From assembly GCA_036380735.1 (NCBI GenBank), contig DASVEE010000043.1, positions 62,001-126,000 on the forward strand: a DNA stretch of 64,000 bases, read 5' to 3'. The first letter of the stretch is position 1. Each line of letters starts with the position of its first letter. The position numbers and the translations under genes were made by a program. This document shows positions 7,975-17,099 of this stretch, piece after piece. The notes below the pieces were generated by a model. That model ran no database searches and had not been told where the DNA came from. It worked only from the letters and a program-made list of their open reading frames with translations. This stretch comes from DASVEE01 sp036380735 (GTDB taxonomy: Bacteria; Acidobacteriota; Thermoanaerobaculia; Gp7-AA8).

Positions 7975-8346
7975 GTGGACTTTGCCGCCGCCTGGGCCGC
8001 CGCCGCACGCTTCCGCAAGGTCTCGCCGGAGCTGGAAGCCTACGTGCTCGACGTCCAGGATCGCGCCGCTGAGCAGCCGGCGCAGCTCGGCGAGCTCCGC
8101 GAAGCCCTCGAGCGGCTCCTGATCTTCCTCGCCAGCCGCGCCGGACGCACCGACGCCAACGTCTGCAGCGTCGACGCGTTCTTCTCCGCTGCCGAAGGAT
8201 CGTGGCCCCACCTCCCCGAGGACTACCGCCAGGTCCTGGAAGACCTCGGCGGCGCCCTCCACGACAGCATCTACCAGCCGCAGATCGCCCGGACCATGGG
8301 CAGCCTGCCGGAACAATTGCTGGCCAGGGTGCGGGAACTGACCTGA
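7975..8346 (+). CDS. Hypothetical helical protein, 123 residues
   Basis: The frame opens at GTG 7975 and ends at a TGA formed where the 9-bp repeat begins. The protein is mostly helical and soluble: MDFAAAWAAAARFRKVSPELEAYVLDVQDR, then a Leu-rich amphipathic stretch (REALERLLIFLAS), then DYRQVLEDLGGALHDSIYQP. There is no signal peptide or membrane segment. I do not recognise a family. The start lacks a good ribosome-binding site, so 7975 is the best available guess. The minisatellite immediately upstream may hold its promoter or a decayed partner reading frame. Confidence 0.6.
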   Translation: MDFAAAWAAAARFRKVSPELEAYVLDVQDRAAEQPAQLGELREALERLLIFLASRAGRTDANVCSVDAFFSAAEGSWPHLPEDYRQVLEDLGGALHDSIYQPQIARTMGSLPEQLLARVRELT

Positions 8347-8455
8347 TAGGACGAATAGGACCTATAGGACAGATAGGACAGATAGGACAGAACCATAGCT
8401 CCGCCGTTCCATCGGTCCCATCCGTCCCATTCGTCCTATTGGTCCCATCGTCCCT
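8344..8455. repeat. 9-bp-period inverted array supplying a stop codon
   Basis: Five ATAGGAC units (the first gives the TGA of the preceding gene) are followed by a 25-base loop and six GTCCCAT/GTCCTAT units. Confidence 0.88.
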
Positions 8456-8535
8456 TCCCGGTTGTCCACGCCCCGTTGGCGTTCATCCCATTGCAACAAT
8501 TTGGTGACCGTGTCTGCCGTAAACTCCGGCGCGAC

Positions 8536-11500
8536 ATGAAAAAACTCATGCTGCTCTTCGCGCTGCTCGCTGCGGCCGTGCCGTCGTTTGCCGTCGATGT
8601 GGACGACACGCGCCTGCTCGCCGACCCGGCCATCTCCGCGCGCCACCTCGCCTTCGCCTACGCCAACGACGTCTGGGTGGCGAACGCCGATGGGTCGAAC
8701 GCGCGGCGTCTGACGTCGCACGGCGGCGTCGAATCCGGCCCTCGCTTCTCGCCCGACGGCTCCCTCGTCGCTTTCACCGGCCGTTACGAGGGGAACAACG
8801 ACGTCTACGTCGTCCCCACCGCGGGCGGCGTCCCGAAGCGCCTCACCTGGCACCCCGGCAACGACATCGTCCTCGGCTTCACCCGGGACGGCTCGTCGGT
8901 CCTCTTCTCCTCGCCGCGCGAAGTGCACACGCGCCGCTTCGTCCAGCTCTTCACCGTCCCCATCGCGGGCGGCGCCGTGACGAAGCTGCCGATCCCGCAC
9001 GCGTTCAAGGCCACCTACTCGCCCGACGGCAAGCGCATGGTCTACCTGCCGCTCGGCGAGCCGTTCCGCCAGTGGAAGAACTACCGCGGCGGCACCGCGT
9101 CGCGCCTGATGGTGTACGACCTGGCCAGCTACGCGATCGAGCAGATCCCGCAGCCGAAAGGCCGCTCCAACGACACCGATCCGATGTGGATCGGCGACAA
9201 GGTCTACTTCCGCAGCGACCGTGACGGGGAGTTCAACCTCTACTCCTTCGACCCGCGCTCGAAGGAGATCGTCCGCCTGACGAGCTTCAGCGACTTCCCG
9301 GTGATGTCGGCCAGCGAAGGCAACGGGAAGATCGTCTTCGAGCAGGCCGGCTACCTTCACGTCTTCGATCCGGCCTCGCGCAAGACGTCGCGCGTGAAGG
9401 TCGGCGTCGCCGCCGATCTCGCCGAGCTGCGTCCCCGCTTCGTCAAAGCGCCGAAGTACGTCCGCAACGGCAGCCTCTCGCCGAGCGGCGCGCGCATCGC
9501 GGTGGAGATCCGCGGCGACATCGTCACCCTCCCGGCGGAGAAGGGCGACGACCGTAACCTGACGCAGTCGAGCGCCGCGCACGATCGCAACCCGGCGTGG
9601 TCGCCCGACGGCAAGTCGATCGCCTGGTTCACCGACGAGAGCGGTGAGTACGAGCTGCGCATCTCGCCGCAGGACGGCAAAGGGGAGCCGCGCCGCATCA
9701 AGGTCACGGGCGCCGGCTTCTACGCCGATCCGCGCTGGTCGCCGGACGGCAAGTTCCTCAGCTACAGCGACAACTCGCACACGATCTACGTCCTCGACGT
9801 CGCCACCGGTACGTCCACGAAGATCGCGCAGAACGCGCTGTACAACCCCAACCGCTTCCTCGACCACAACTGGTCGCCCGACTCGAAGTGGCTCGCCTAC
9901 ACCCGCATGGGGACGACGAACCTCAACACGATCCACCTCTGGAGCGTCGACCAGAAGAAGTCGTTCGCGCTGACCGACGGCCTCTCTGACGCGCGCGAGC
10001 CGGTCTTCGACCCGAACGGCAAGTACCTCTACTTCCTCGCCTCGACCGACGCTGGTCCGGCTTCCGACTGGTTCTCGCAGCACAACAACGACATCCGCTC
10101 GTCGAACGGCATCTACCTCGCGGTGCTGCCGAAGGGCGTTGCCTCGCCGCTGGCGCGCGAGAGCGACGAAGAAGCCGCGGCCGCCGACAAGCCGGAAGAG
10201 AAGAAGGAAGACGACAAGAAGCCGGTCAGCGTCTCGATCGACTTCGCCCGCCTCGCGCAGCGAATCCAGGCGCTGCCCGTGCCGGAGGCGAACTACTCGT
10301 CGCTGCAGATCGTGAAGACGGGGCAGCTCCACTACCTCAAGTCGTCGGGCGAGCCGCCGCAGCATCTGATGCGCTACGACCTCGCCAAGCGGAAGGAAGA
10401 CACGCTGCTGGAGAAGGTCGACGGCTTCCAGCTCTCCCGCGACGGGAAGCGCGTCGGCGTCATCCAGGGACAGATGTGGGCCATCGCCGATGCGGGCGAC
10501 AAGATCGATCCGTCGAAGCGCCGGATCGCGCTCGACCGCATCGAGCTGCGCGTCGATCCGGTGGCCGAGTGGAAGCAGATCTTCGATGAAGCGTGGCGCA
10601 TCAACCGCGACTACTTCTACGACCCGAACTACCACGGCGCCGACTGGAACGCGATGAAGGCGAAGTACGCCGCGTTCCTGCCGCACGTCGTCGTGCGCCA
10701 GGACCTCAACCGCGTCATCCAGTGGATGGCCAGCGAGCTGGCCGTCGGCCACCATCGCGTCGGCGGCGGCGACTCCCTCGCCGACAACACCGACAACATC
10801 CCCGGCGGCCTCCTCGGCGCCGACTACAAGGTCGACAACGGCCGCTATCGCTTCGCCCGCGTCTACGGTGGCCTCAACTGGAACCCCGACCTCCGCGCGC
10901 CGCTCACCGAGCCGGGCGTCGACGTCGTCGAAGGCGAATACCTCCTCGCCGTCGACGGCAAGGAGCTCCGCTATCCGGAGAACCTCTACTCCCGCTTCGA
11001 GCGCACCGCCAACCGCATCATCGAGGTCACGGTCGGCCCGAACGCCGACGGCACCAACTCACGCACCGTGAAGGTCGTCCCCATCGAGGACGAGTCGGCG
11101 CTGCGCAACCGCGACTGGGTGGAGCGCAACCTCCGCTACGTGACCGAGAAGACGAACGGCCGCGTGGCCTACGTCTACGTGCCGAACACCGCCGGCGCCG
11201 GCCACGAGTACTTCAAGCGCTACTTCTTCCCGCAGGCCGACCGCGACGCGATCATCGTCGATGAGCGGTACAACGGCGGCGGCCAGGTCGCCGACTACTA
11301 CATCGACCTGCTGCGCCGCCCGCTCATCAGCTACTGGGCCACGCGCTACGGCGCCGACTTCAAGACGCCGCTGGCGTCGATCCAGGGACCGAAGGTCATG
11401 CTGATCGACGAATCGGCCGGCTCCGGCGGCGACCTGCTCCCGTGGATGTTCCGCAAGCTGGAGATGGGCACGCTCGTCGGCCGCCCCACCTGGGGAGGCC

Positions 11501-11763
11501 TCGTCGGCATCCTCGGCACCCCGGTCCTCATGGACGGCGGCTCCATCACCGCCCCGAACCTCGCCATCTGGACCGAGGAAGGGTTCATCGTGGAGAACGA
11601 AGGCGTGGCGCCGGACGTCGAGGTGGAGATGACCCCCGCCGACGTGCTGGCGGGCCGCGACCCGCAGCTCGACCGCGCGATCGAGATCGCCCTGCAGCAG
11701 TTGAATGCCAACCCCGCCAAGAAGCCGGTGAAGCCGGCGTATCCGACGCGGGTGCGGAGGTAG
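8536..11763 (+). CDS. Tricorn-type secreted protease (propeller plus S41 peptidase)
   Basis: This 1075-residue protein starts with a signal peptide (MKKLMLLFALLAAAVPSFA). Repeated WSPDGK/FSPDG blades over about residues 60-520 form the TolB/tricorn-like beta-propellers, followed by a charged EEKKEDDKK linker. The C-terminal half has the tricorn C1 domain, a PDZ-like region (LREPENLYS-type positions near 800) and the S41 core: EAWRINRDYFYDPNYHG, VDERYNGGGQ, the nucleophile region LIDESAGSGGDLLPW, and GVAPDVEVEMTP. Tricorn enzymes trim oligopeptides; in diderm bacteria this type is exported. The usual Ser-His before the PDZ reads GHH here, so the charge relay may differ. It is monocistronic by spacing. 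Confidence 0.9.
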   Translation: MKKLMLLFALLAAAVPSFAVDVDDTRLLADPAISARHLAFAYANDVWVANADGSNARRLTSHGGVESGPRFSPDGSLVAFTGRYEGNNDVYVVPTAGGVPKRLTWHPGNDIVLGFTRDGSSVLFSSPREVHTRRFVQLFTVPIAGGAVTKLPIPHAFKATYSPDGKRMVYLPLGEPFRQWKNYRGGTASRLMVYDLASYAIEQIPQPKGRSNDTDPMWIGDKVYFRSDRDGEFNLYSFDPRSKEIVRLTSFSDFPVMSASEGNGKIVFEQAGYLHVFDPASRKTSRVKVGVAADLAELRPRFVKAPKYVRNGSLSPSGARIAVEIRGDIVTLPAEKGDDRNLTQSSAAHDRNPAWSPDGKSIAWFTDESGEYELRISPQDGKGEPRRIKVTGAGFYADPRWSPDGKFLSYSDNSHTIYVLDVATGTSTKIAQNALYNPNRFLDHNWSPDSKWLAYTRMGTTNLNTIHLWSVDQKKSFALTDGLSDAREPVFDPNGKYLYFLASTDAGPASDWFSQHNNDIRSSNGIYLAVLPKGVASPLARESDEEAAAADKPEEKKEDDKKPVSVSIDFARLAQRIQALPVPEANYSSLQIVKTGQLHYLKSSGEPPQHLMRYDLAKRKEDTLLEKVDGFQLSRDGKRVGVIQGQMWAIADAGDKIDPSKRRIALDRIELRVDPVAEWKQIFDEAWRINRDYFYDPNYHGADWNAMKAKYAAFLPHVVVRQDLNRVIQWMASELAVGHHRVGGGDSLADNTDNIPGGLLGADYKVDNGRYRFARVYGGLNWNPDLRAPLTEPGVDVVEGEYLLAVDGKELRYPENLYSRFERTANRIIEVTVGPNADGTNSRTVKVVPIEDESALRNRDWVERNLRYVTEKTNGRVAYVYVPNTAGAGHEYFKRYFFPQADRDAIIVDERYNGGGQVADYYIDLLRRPLISYWATRYGADFKTPLASIQGPKVMLIDESAGSGGDLLPWMFRKLEMGTLVGRPTWGGLVGILGTPVLMDGGSITAPNLAIWTEEGFIVENEGVAPDVEVEMTPADVLAGRDPQLDRAIEIALQQLNANPAKKPVKPAYPTRVRR

Positions 11764-11768
11764 GGCAA

Positions 11769-11843
11769 CGGGGAACGATAGGACCTATAGGACCTATGGG
11801 ACGAATGGGACAGATGGGACCGCAGAGGGTTCCATCTGTCCCA
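11769..11843. repeat. 9-bp-period array, mostly one arm
   Basis: It begins with the boundary motif GGGAACG, then five ATAGGAC/ATGGGAC units. Only a short inverted remnant (TTCCATCTGTCCC) follows. See the complementary arm at 12201-12261. Confidence 0.8.
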
Positions 11844-11883
11844 CGCAACACCTGTTTCGGCCAGCCACGTGACCTCCCACTAG

Positions 11884-11902
11884 CCCCGGGCTTCGCCCGG
11901 GG
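11884..11902. repeat. Perfect GC hairpin CCCCGGGC-TTC-GCCCGGGG
   Basis: Eight-base-pair perfect stem with a three-base loop, in the gap after the tricorn gene. It could be a terminator without a T tract or a small repeat of its own. Confidence 0.6.
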
Positions 11903-11942
11903 ACGCGCGGCGCGGACGTGACTTCCCCCGCTGCGCCGGCGC

Positions 11943-12157
11943 CATGTGTCATCCCGAATCCGCCGTATGGGGGCTCGGGTGGCGTTCCTCCATGTGTCAT
12001 CCCGAATCCGCCGTATGGGGGCTTGGGTGGGGGAGGCGGGTGAGGGATCTGTGCGGGGGAAAGACGGCATTGCAGTGCGGCTACCTTCCCCCACACAGAT
12101 CCCTCACCGCCCTCCCCCGCCCACTCCCCCATACGGCGGATTCGGGATGACACATGG
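11943..12157. repeat. Long imperfect inverted repeat with an extra direct copy
   Basis: A 73-base arm at 11991-12063 (starting CATGTGTCATCCCGAATCCG) is matched by its inverse at 12084-12157 at roughly 90 percent identity. A truncated direct copy sits at 11943-11982. The loop is about 20 bases. The form (TGTCATCCCGA...GAGGGATCTGTG) resembles dispersed TGTCATCC...GGATCT repeats that I recall from many acidobacterial and metagenomic sequences. Confidence 0.85.
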
Positions 12158-12200
12158 GGGTGCTGGCTCCGCAACGCGCGCACGGATGCGCCACGCAAAC

Positions 12201-12261
12201 CCGTCCTATCCGTCCTATCTGTCCTATCCGTCCTATCCGTCCCATCCGTCCTATCGTCCCC
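12201..12261. repeat. 9-bp-period array, right arm only
   Basis: Six GTCCTAT/GTCCCAT units end in CGTCCCCC. No left arm is adjacent. The missing left arm may be the one at 11769-11843, split by the inverted repeat between them. Confidence 0.82.
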
Positions 12262-12334
12262 CGGTAAACAATCCGTCGCACCTCACCGCCCGCCATTCCC
12301 TTTCCGCTCCTCCGCTGGCAAGCTGCGCCCCCAA

Positions 12335-13102
12335 ATGGCGGACGTCATCCTTACCGGCGCATCGCGGGGCATCGGGCACGCGCTGGCCACGCGGCTCGCA
12401 GCAGACCATCGGCTCTTTCTTGTTTCGCGCACGCCGCCGAAGATCGGCGGCGACAGCGTCGCCATAACGGCCGACCTCTCCTCACGCGCCGAAGCGCGCG
12501 CCGCGGGGGAACGCGTGGCGCAGCTCGTCGCGCCGGGGGCGACGCTGATCCACAACGCCGGCATCTGGCCGCACAAGCGCGTGCTGACGGCCGAGGGGTT
12601 GGAGGCCGGCTTCGCCACGAACTGCGCGGGGCCGCTGGCGTTTCAGCAGCCGCTCCTCGGCGTCGTCGAGCGCATCCTCGTCATCGGCGCCGGCATCATG
12701 ATCAAGGGGCGCTTCGACGCGGACCGCACACCCACCGGCGCGGACTTTTCCGGCTTCCGCACGTACGCCGACACGAAGCTCGCCTTCGCCGTCGCCATGC
12801 GCGACGTCGCGGCGCAGCATCCCGATCTCGACGTGCTCGTCGTGCATCCCGGCGTCGTGCGCACGGACCTGGGCAACCGTCCCGGTCCGATGGGATGGCT
12901 CCTCTCGCTGATCAAACGGAGCTGGGAGCAACCGGAGGACACCGCCGCGCGCCTCGTCCGCATCCTGGGGCGCGGCCGCTGGAGCGCACCCGGCAACGCA
13001 TCGTGGTTCGTGGAGGAAGAGAAGCAGCCGTGGCCCGCGGTGGCGGACGACGCGAAGACGCGCGAGGCCGTGCGCGCGGCGCTGGCGCGACTTACATCTT
13101 GA
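12335..13102 (+). CDS. Short-chain dehydrogenase/reductase
   Basis: This 255-residue SDR has the glycine motif TGASRGIG at residues 7-14, the NAG of strand 4 (LIHNAGIWPHK), and the catalytic YADTK in the expected place before VAMRDVAAQHPDLDVLVVHPGVVRTDL. The usual Ser of the catalytic triad falls in GAGIMIKGRFDADR and is less clear, so activity is likely but not certain. The pattern and the FVEEEKQ tail are like retinol-dehydrogenase/protochlorophyllide-reductase-type SDRs. The permease gene begins 34 bases downstream, so co-transcription is plausible. Confidence 0.85.
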   Translation: MADVILTGASRGIGHALATRLAADHRLFLVSRTPPKIGGDSVAITADLSSRAEARAAGERVAQLVAPGATLIHNAGIWPHKRVLTAEGLEAGFATNCAGPLAFQQPLLGVVERILVIGAGIMIKGRFDADRTPTGADFSGFRTYADTKLAFAVAMRDVAAQHPDLDVLVVHPGVVRTDLGNRPGPMGWLLSLIKRSWEQPEDTAARLVRILGRGRWSAPGNASWFVEEEKQPWPAVADDAKTREAVRAALARLTS

Positions 13103-13136
13103 CCCTCCACCGCCGCGCCCGCATGATGCGCGCACA

Positions 13137-14672
13137 ATGTCATTCGGACAACTGTTCCGCACGAAGTCGCTCGACGCGCTCGTAGGTGAGACAGAGGGTG
13201 AGGGGCGCCAGCTCAAGAGGGTGCTCGGTCCGTGGAACCTCATCGCGCTCGGCATCGGCGCGGTGATCGGGGCCGGGATCTTCGCCACCATCGGCACCGC
13301 CGCCGGCGGCCAGACGACCGCACCGTTCCGTCCCGGCGCCGGCCCCGGACTGATGCTGTCGTTCGTCATCACCGCCGTCGTCTGCGGCTTCACCGCGCTC
13401 TGTTACGCCGAGTTCGCGTCGATGGTGCCGGTCTCCGGCTCCGCGTACACGTACTCGTACGGCACGCTCGGCGAGCTGGTGGCGTGGATCATCGGCTGGG
13501 ACCTGATCATCGAGTATGCGATCGGCAACGTCGCCGTCGCGATCTCGTGGGCGAACTACTTCAACACGCTCATAGGCACCTTCGGCATCTACCTGCCTAA
13601 ATGGCTGGCCATCGATTACCAGACCGGGCATGTGATGCCCGAGGTCGTGGCGGTGGCGCCGAAGATCTTCGGGTTCCCGATCATCGTCAACATCTTCGCG
13701 CTCGCCATCGTGGCGCTCATCACGATGGTGCTGGTGTGGGGCATCAAGGCGTCGGCGCGCCTCAACATCTTCATGGTCGGGCTGAAGCTGCTCGTCCTCG
13801 CGTTCTTCGTCATCGTCTGCATTCCGGCGGTGAAGGTGGAGAACTGGACGCCGTTCGCACCGAACGGCTGGCCGGGCATCGCCACCGGCGCGGCGATCAT
13901 CTTCTTCGCGTACATCGGCTTCGACGCCGTTTCGACGACGGCGGAGGAGACACGCAATCCGAAGCGCGACATGCCGATCGGCATCATCGGCTCGCTGATC
14001 GTCTGCACGATCATCTACGTCATCGTGGCCGCGGTCTTCACCGGCGTCATCCCCTTCCCGGAGCTGCGCCGCCTCCTGGCCACCGAGCAGGGCGAGCCGC
14101 TGACGATGGCCATGCAGTACGCGGGGCAGAGCAACCTCTCGATCCGCATCGTGGCGTTCGGCTCCGTCGTCGCACACACCGCGGTGCTGCTCGTCTTCCA
14201 GCTCGGCCAGCCGCGCATCTTCTTCGCCATGGCGCGTGACGGACTGCTGCCGAAAGGCATCGCCAAGGTCCATCCGAAGTACGGCACGCCGCACGTCGCC
14301 ACCATCATCACGGGCCTCGTCGTGGGCGTCGCGGCCATGTTCTCCTCGCTGGAGGACATGGTGAACCTGACGAACATCGGGACGCTGTTCGCGTTCATGC
14401 TCGTCTGCATCGGCATCATCATCCTGCGCATCAAAGAGCCAAACCGCGAGCGCACCTTCCGCGTGCCCGGCCCGGCGTGGGGCATCCCGCTGATCGGCGC
14501 GCTCACCTGCGTGGGACTGGCGTATTACCTCGAGCGCAGCTCGTGGACGCGCTTCGGCGCGTGGCTGGCTCTCGGGCTGGTGTTCTACTTCGTGTACGGT
14601 TTCTGGAACAGCAGGCTGCGTCACCCGCGGCCCGCGGACGTGCCGCCGACACCGCCGACGTTCAAGGAGTGA
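13137..14672 (+). CDS. APC-family cationic amino-acid transporter
   Basis: This 511-residue polytopic inner-membrane protein belongs to the CAT group of the amino acid-polyamine-organocation superfamily. The N-terminus (LFRTKSLDALVGE, then LKRVLGPWNLIALGIGAVIGAGIF) is diagnostic: the unwound TM1 GIGAVIGAGIF binds the substrate carboxylate. About twelve hydrophobic segments follow, with the conserved FFAYIGFDAVSTTAEE in TM6. It would import or exchange basic or neutral amino acids by proton coupling. Substrate specificity is not readable. It lies 34 bases after the SDR. Confidence 0.93.
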   Translation: MSFGQLFRTKSLDALVGETEGEGRQLKRVLGPWNLIALGIGAVIGAGIFATIGTAAGGQTTAPFRPGAGPGLMLSFVITAVVCGFTALCYAEFASMVPVSGSAYTYSYGTLGELVAWIIGWDLIIEYAIGNVAVAISWANYFNTLIGTFGIYLPKWLAIDYQTGHVMPEVVAVAPKIFGFPIIVNIFALAIVALITMVLVWGIKASARLNIFMVGLKLLVLAFFVIVCIPAVKVENWTPFAPNGWPGIATGAAIIFFAYIGFDAVSTTAEETRNPKRDMPIGIIGSLIVCTIIYVIVAAVFTGVIPFPELRRLLATEQGEPLTMAMQYAGQSNLSIRIVAFGSVVAHTAVLLVFQLGQPRIFFAMARDGLLPKGIAKVHPKYGTPHVATIITGLVVGVAAMFSSLEDMVNLTNIGTLFAFMLVCIGIIILRIKEPNRERTFRVPGPAWGIPLIGALTCVGLAYYLERSSWTRFGAWLALGLVFYFVYGFWNSRLRHPRPADVPPTPPTFKE

Positions 14673-14675
14673 CCG

Positions 14676-14764
14676 CGTTTTCCGTTTTCCGTTGTCCGTG
14701 CTCCGCAGTGCCAGATTGATCGCATAGCGCAGCCCGGTCAACGGTCAACGGTCAACGGACAACG
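14676..14764. repeat. 7-bp-period inverted array (CGTTTTC/CGTTGTC subfamily)
   Basis: CGTTTTC, CGTTTTC, CGTTGTC units are followed by a loop containing GTGCTCCGC and CGCATAGCGCAG, then inverted units in which the pattern has shifted to GGTCAAC. The right arm is thus diverged from the left. Confidence 0.82.
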
Positions 14765-14880
14765 CCGACCCACTGTCCGCTTCCGGACACCCCGTTCGAT
14801 ACCGTACGCCCTGCCTGCGCTAAGTCGTTGATTCTACTGGCGCGGGTGCTGGTACACCGTTCGCGATAGGCGGACGGCGT

Positions 14881-16125
14881 ATGGACCGTGAAATCGCCCC
14901 CGAAGTCAGACGCCGCTCGTTCGCCAGACGGACGGTCGTCATCGTCGTCACCCTCGCCATCGCGGTGCTCGCGTTCGGCCGCGGGGTCGAGTGGCTCCGC
15001 CCGTCGATCGAGCGCGGGAGCGTCACCACCGCTCGCGTGGAGCGCGGCGCCGTCGACGCCACGCTGCAGGCCACCGGCACGATCGTCCCGGCGTTCGAGC
15101 AGGCCGTGGCCAGCCCGGTCGAGGCGCGCGTGCTGCGCATCGTCCGTCGCGCCGGCGACCGCGTGCAGCCGGGCGACGAGTTGATCACGCTCGACACCAC
15201 CACCTCGCGCCTCGAGCTCGATCGCAATCGCGAGAAGATCGCGCAGAAGCAGAACGAGACCGCGCAGCTCCGCCTCCGCCACGAGGAGACGCTCGCCGGC
15301 CTGCGCGCCAGCATCGAGCAGAAGAAGCTCGACGTCGACATCTACCGCTATCAGGCGGAGCAGAACCGCCGCCTGCGCGAGGCGGGCCTCGTCTCCGAGC
15401 AGTCGTACCTCGCCGCCGACACCATGTCGAAGAAGAGCTCCATCGAGCTCGCGCAGCTCGGTGAAGCACTGGTCCGCGCGCAACGCACCGCCGATGCGCA
15501 GCTCGCCGCCGCCGCGATGGAGCTGCGCATGCTCACGCGCGACCAGGAGGAATCCGGCCGCCAGTTGCAGCTCGCCGCGATGCGCGCCGAGCGCACCGGC
15601 GTCGTCACCTCCATCATCCAGGAGGAAGGCACCGTCGTCCGCCGCGGCGACGTCATCGCCCGCGTGGCCGACCTCTCCTCCTTCCGCGTGCTCGCCACGA
15701 TCTCCGATCTCCACGCCTCCCGCGTCACGCGCGGCATGCGCGTCCGCGTCCGCCTCGAAGACCGGACCGAGCTCCCCGGCACCATCGCCGGCATCGAGCC
15801 GCGCATCGAGAACGGCACCGTCAAGTTCTACGTCGACCTCGACGAGAGCAGCCCGAAGCTGCGCAACAACCTCCGCGTCGACGTGTTCGTCGTCAGCGGC
15901 CGCCGCGACGGCGTCCTCCGCCTCCGCCGCGGCGCCCTCGGCCAGCGCGAGCGCGAAGACGTCTTCGTCGTCGACGGCGACCACGCCACCCGCCGCACCG
16001 TGCGCTACGGCTTCACCGGCGACGACTACGTCGAGATCGCCCACGGCCTCAACGCCGGCGACGAAGTGATCATCTCCAACATGAGCAGCCACGAAGGCGT
16101 CAAGAAACTGAAGATCAAAGAGTAG
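14881..16125 (+). CDS. Periplasmic adaptor (membrane fusion protein) of a MacAB-like exporter
   Basis: The 414-residue protein has one N-terminal transmembrane helix (about 20-37, VVIVVTLAIAVLAFGRGVEW). A lipoyl/barrel-sandwich half (VEARVLRIVRRAGDRVQPGDELITL) follows, then a long alpha-helical coiled coil (about 105-235, many Glu/Gln/Arg heptads), the second lipoyl half (RTGVVTSIIQEEGTVVRRGDVIARVA), and beta-barrel and membrane-proximal domains. It would link the inner-membrane ABC transporter encoded next to an outer-membrane channel, which is not in this window. First gene of the exporter/two-component module that ends near 22355. Confidence 0.9.
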   Translation: MDREIAPEVRRRSFARRTVVIVVTLAIAVLAFGRGVEWLRPSIERGSVTTARVERGAVDATLQATGTIVPAFEQAVASPVEARVLRIVRRAGDRVQPGDELITLDTTTSRLELDRNREKIAQKQNETAQLRLRHEETLAGLRASIEQKKLDVDIYRYQAEQNRRLREAGLVSEQSYLAADTMSKKSSIELAQLGEALVRAQRTADAQLAAAAMELRMLTRDQEESGRQLQLAAMRAERTGVVTSIIQEEGTVVRRGDVIARVADLSSFRVLATISDLHASRVTRGMRVRVRLEDRTELPGTIAGIEPRIENGTVKFYVDLDESSPKLRNNLRVDVFVVSGRRDGVLRLRRGALGQREREDVFVVDGDHATRRTVRYGFTGDDYVEIAHGLNAGDEVIISNMSSHEGVKKLKIKE

Positions 16126-16129
16126 ACGG

Positions 16130-16240
16130 CGTTGTCCGTTTTCCGTTGTCCGTTGTCCGTGCTGCGCTACGCGACGCTCACGGTGCAGCGGAGCACGGAC
16201 AACGGAAAACGGACAACGGAAAACGGACAACGGACAACCG
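16130..16240. repeat. 7-bp-period inverted array inside the exporter operon
   Basis: Four CGTTGTC/CGTTTTC units, a loop with GTGCTGCGCTACGCG and GCAGCGGAGCAC, then at least five inverted units (ACGGACA, ACGGAAA). It separates the adaptor and ATPase genes. Confidence 0.9.
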
Positions 16241-16288
16241 ACCACCGACCACCAAAACCACCAACGGCTCGAACGCCAGGAGAACCCA

Positions 16289-16954
16289 GTGATCCACCTC
16301 GAAAGCATCGACAAGGTCTACCGCACCGATCGGGTCGAAACCATGGCCCTGCAGAACATCAACCTCGACATCGCCGAAGGGGAGTTCGTCTCCATCATGG
16401 GACCCTCCGGCTGCGGCAAGAGCACGCTGCTCAACCTCCTCGGGCTGCTCGACGCGCCGAGCAGCGGCCGCATGAAGCTCGACGGCGAAGACGTGCACAG
16501 CGCGAAAGACCGCCGCCTGGCCAAGGTCCGCAACGAGAAGCTCGGCTTCGTCTTCCAGAGCTTCCACCTCGTCCCCGACCTGACGGTGACGGACAACGTC
16601 GAGATCCCGCTGCTGTACCGCAAGATCGGTGGCGGCGAGCGCCGCAAGCTCGCACTCGCCGCGCTCGAGCGCGTCGGCCTCGGCTCGCGCGTCCGCCACT
16701 TCCCCACGCAGCTCTCCGGCGGCCAGCAGCAGCGCGTCGCCATCGCCCGCGCCATCATCGGCAAGCCGCGCGTCCTCCTCGCCGACGAGCCCACCGGCAA
16801 CCTCGACTCCCAGACCGGCGAAGAGATCATGAACATCCTCCACGACCTCAACCGCGACGAGAAAACCACCATCGTCATGGTCACCCACGACGAACGCTTC
16901 GCGCGCAGAACCGACCGCATCGTGCGGCTGTTCGATGGAAGGCAAGTGGCGTAG
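16289..16954 (+). CDS. ABC transporter ATP-binding subunit (LolD/MacB type)
   Basis: The 221-residue nucleotide-binding subunit starts at GTG 16289 behind CAGGAG. Walker A is GPSGCGKST at 38-46, the signature is LSGGQQQRVAIARA at 142, and Walker B with the catalytic Glu is LLADEPTG at 163. The H-loop His is in MVTHDERFARR. Length and motifs place it with the LolD/MacB/FtsE branch that powers mechanotransmission transporters instead of ordinary importers. It pairs with the two permeases immediately downstream. Confidence 0.95.
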   Translation: MIHLESIDKVYRTDRVETMALQNINLDIAEGEFVSIMGPSGCGKSTLLNLLGLLDAPSSGRMKLDGEDVHSAKDRRLAKVRNEKLGFVFQSFHLVPDLTVTDNVEIPLLYRKIGGGERRKLALAALERVGLGSRVRHFPTQLSGGQQQRVAIARAIIGKPRVLLADEPTGNLDSQTGEEIMNILHDLNRDEKTTIVMVTHDERFARRTDRIVRLFDGRQVA

Positions 16955-16961
16955 AGGCACG

Positions 16962-17081
16962 CGGTTTTCGGTTTTCGGTTGTCGGTTTTCGGTGTGTCTG
17001 CGCGGTGGTGTGCCGCCAAGTGGCAGCGGCCGGCGGCATACCCCACCGAAAACCAAAACCGAAAACCGAAAACCGACAACG
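16962..17081. repeat. 7-bp-period inverted array inside the exporter operon
   Basis: GGTTTTC, GGTTTTC, GGTTGTC, GGTTTTC units, a longer GC-rich loop of about 50 bases, then CCGAAAA, CCAAAAC, CCGAAAA, CCGAAAA, CCGACAA. It separates the ATPase from the first permease. Confidence 0.9.
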
Positions 17082-17099
17082 ATTCATCGAGGCAACGTC

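Noticed and set aside
8362..10755. A 797-codon minus-strand frame
   Set aside because: Antisense shadow of the tricorn protease gene, with an unlikely composition and no motif.
14676..14764. Integron attC site
   Set aside because: Imperfect palindromes of this kind can suggest attC, but the core RYYYAAC/GTTRRRY boxes and an integrase are absent, and the stem is made of direct 7-bp units.
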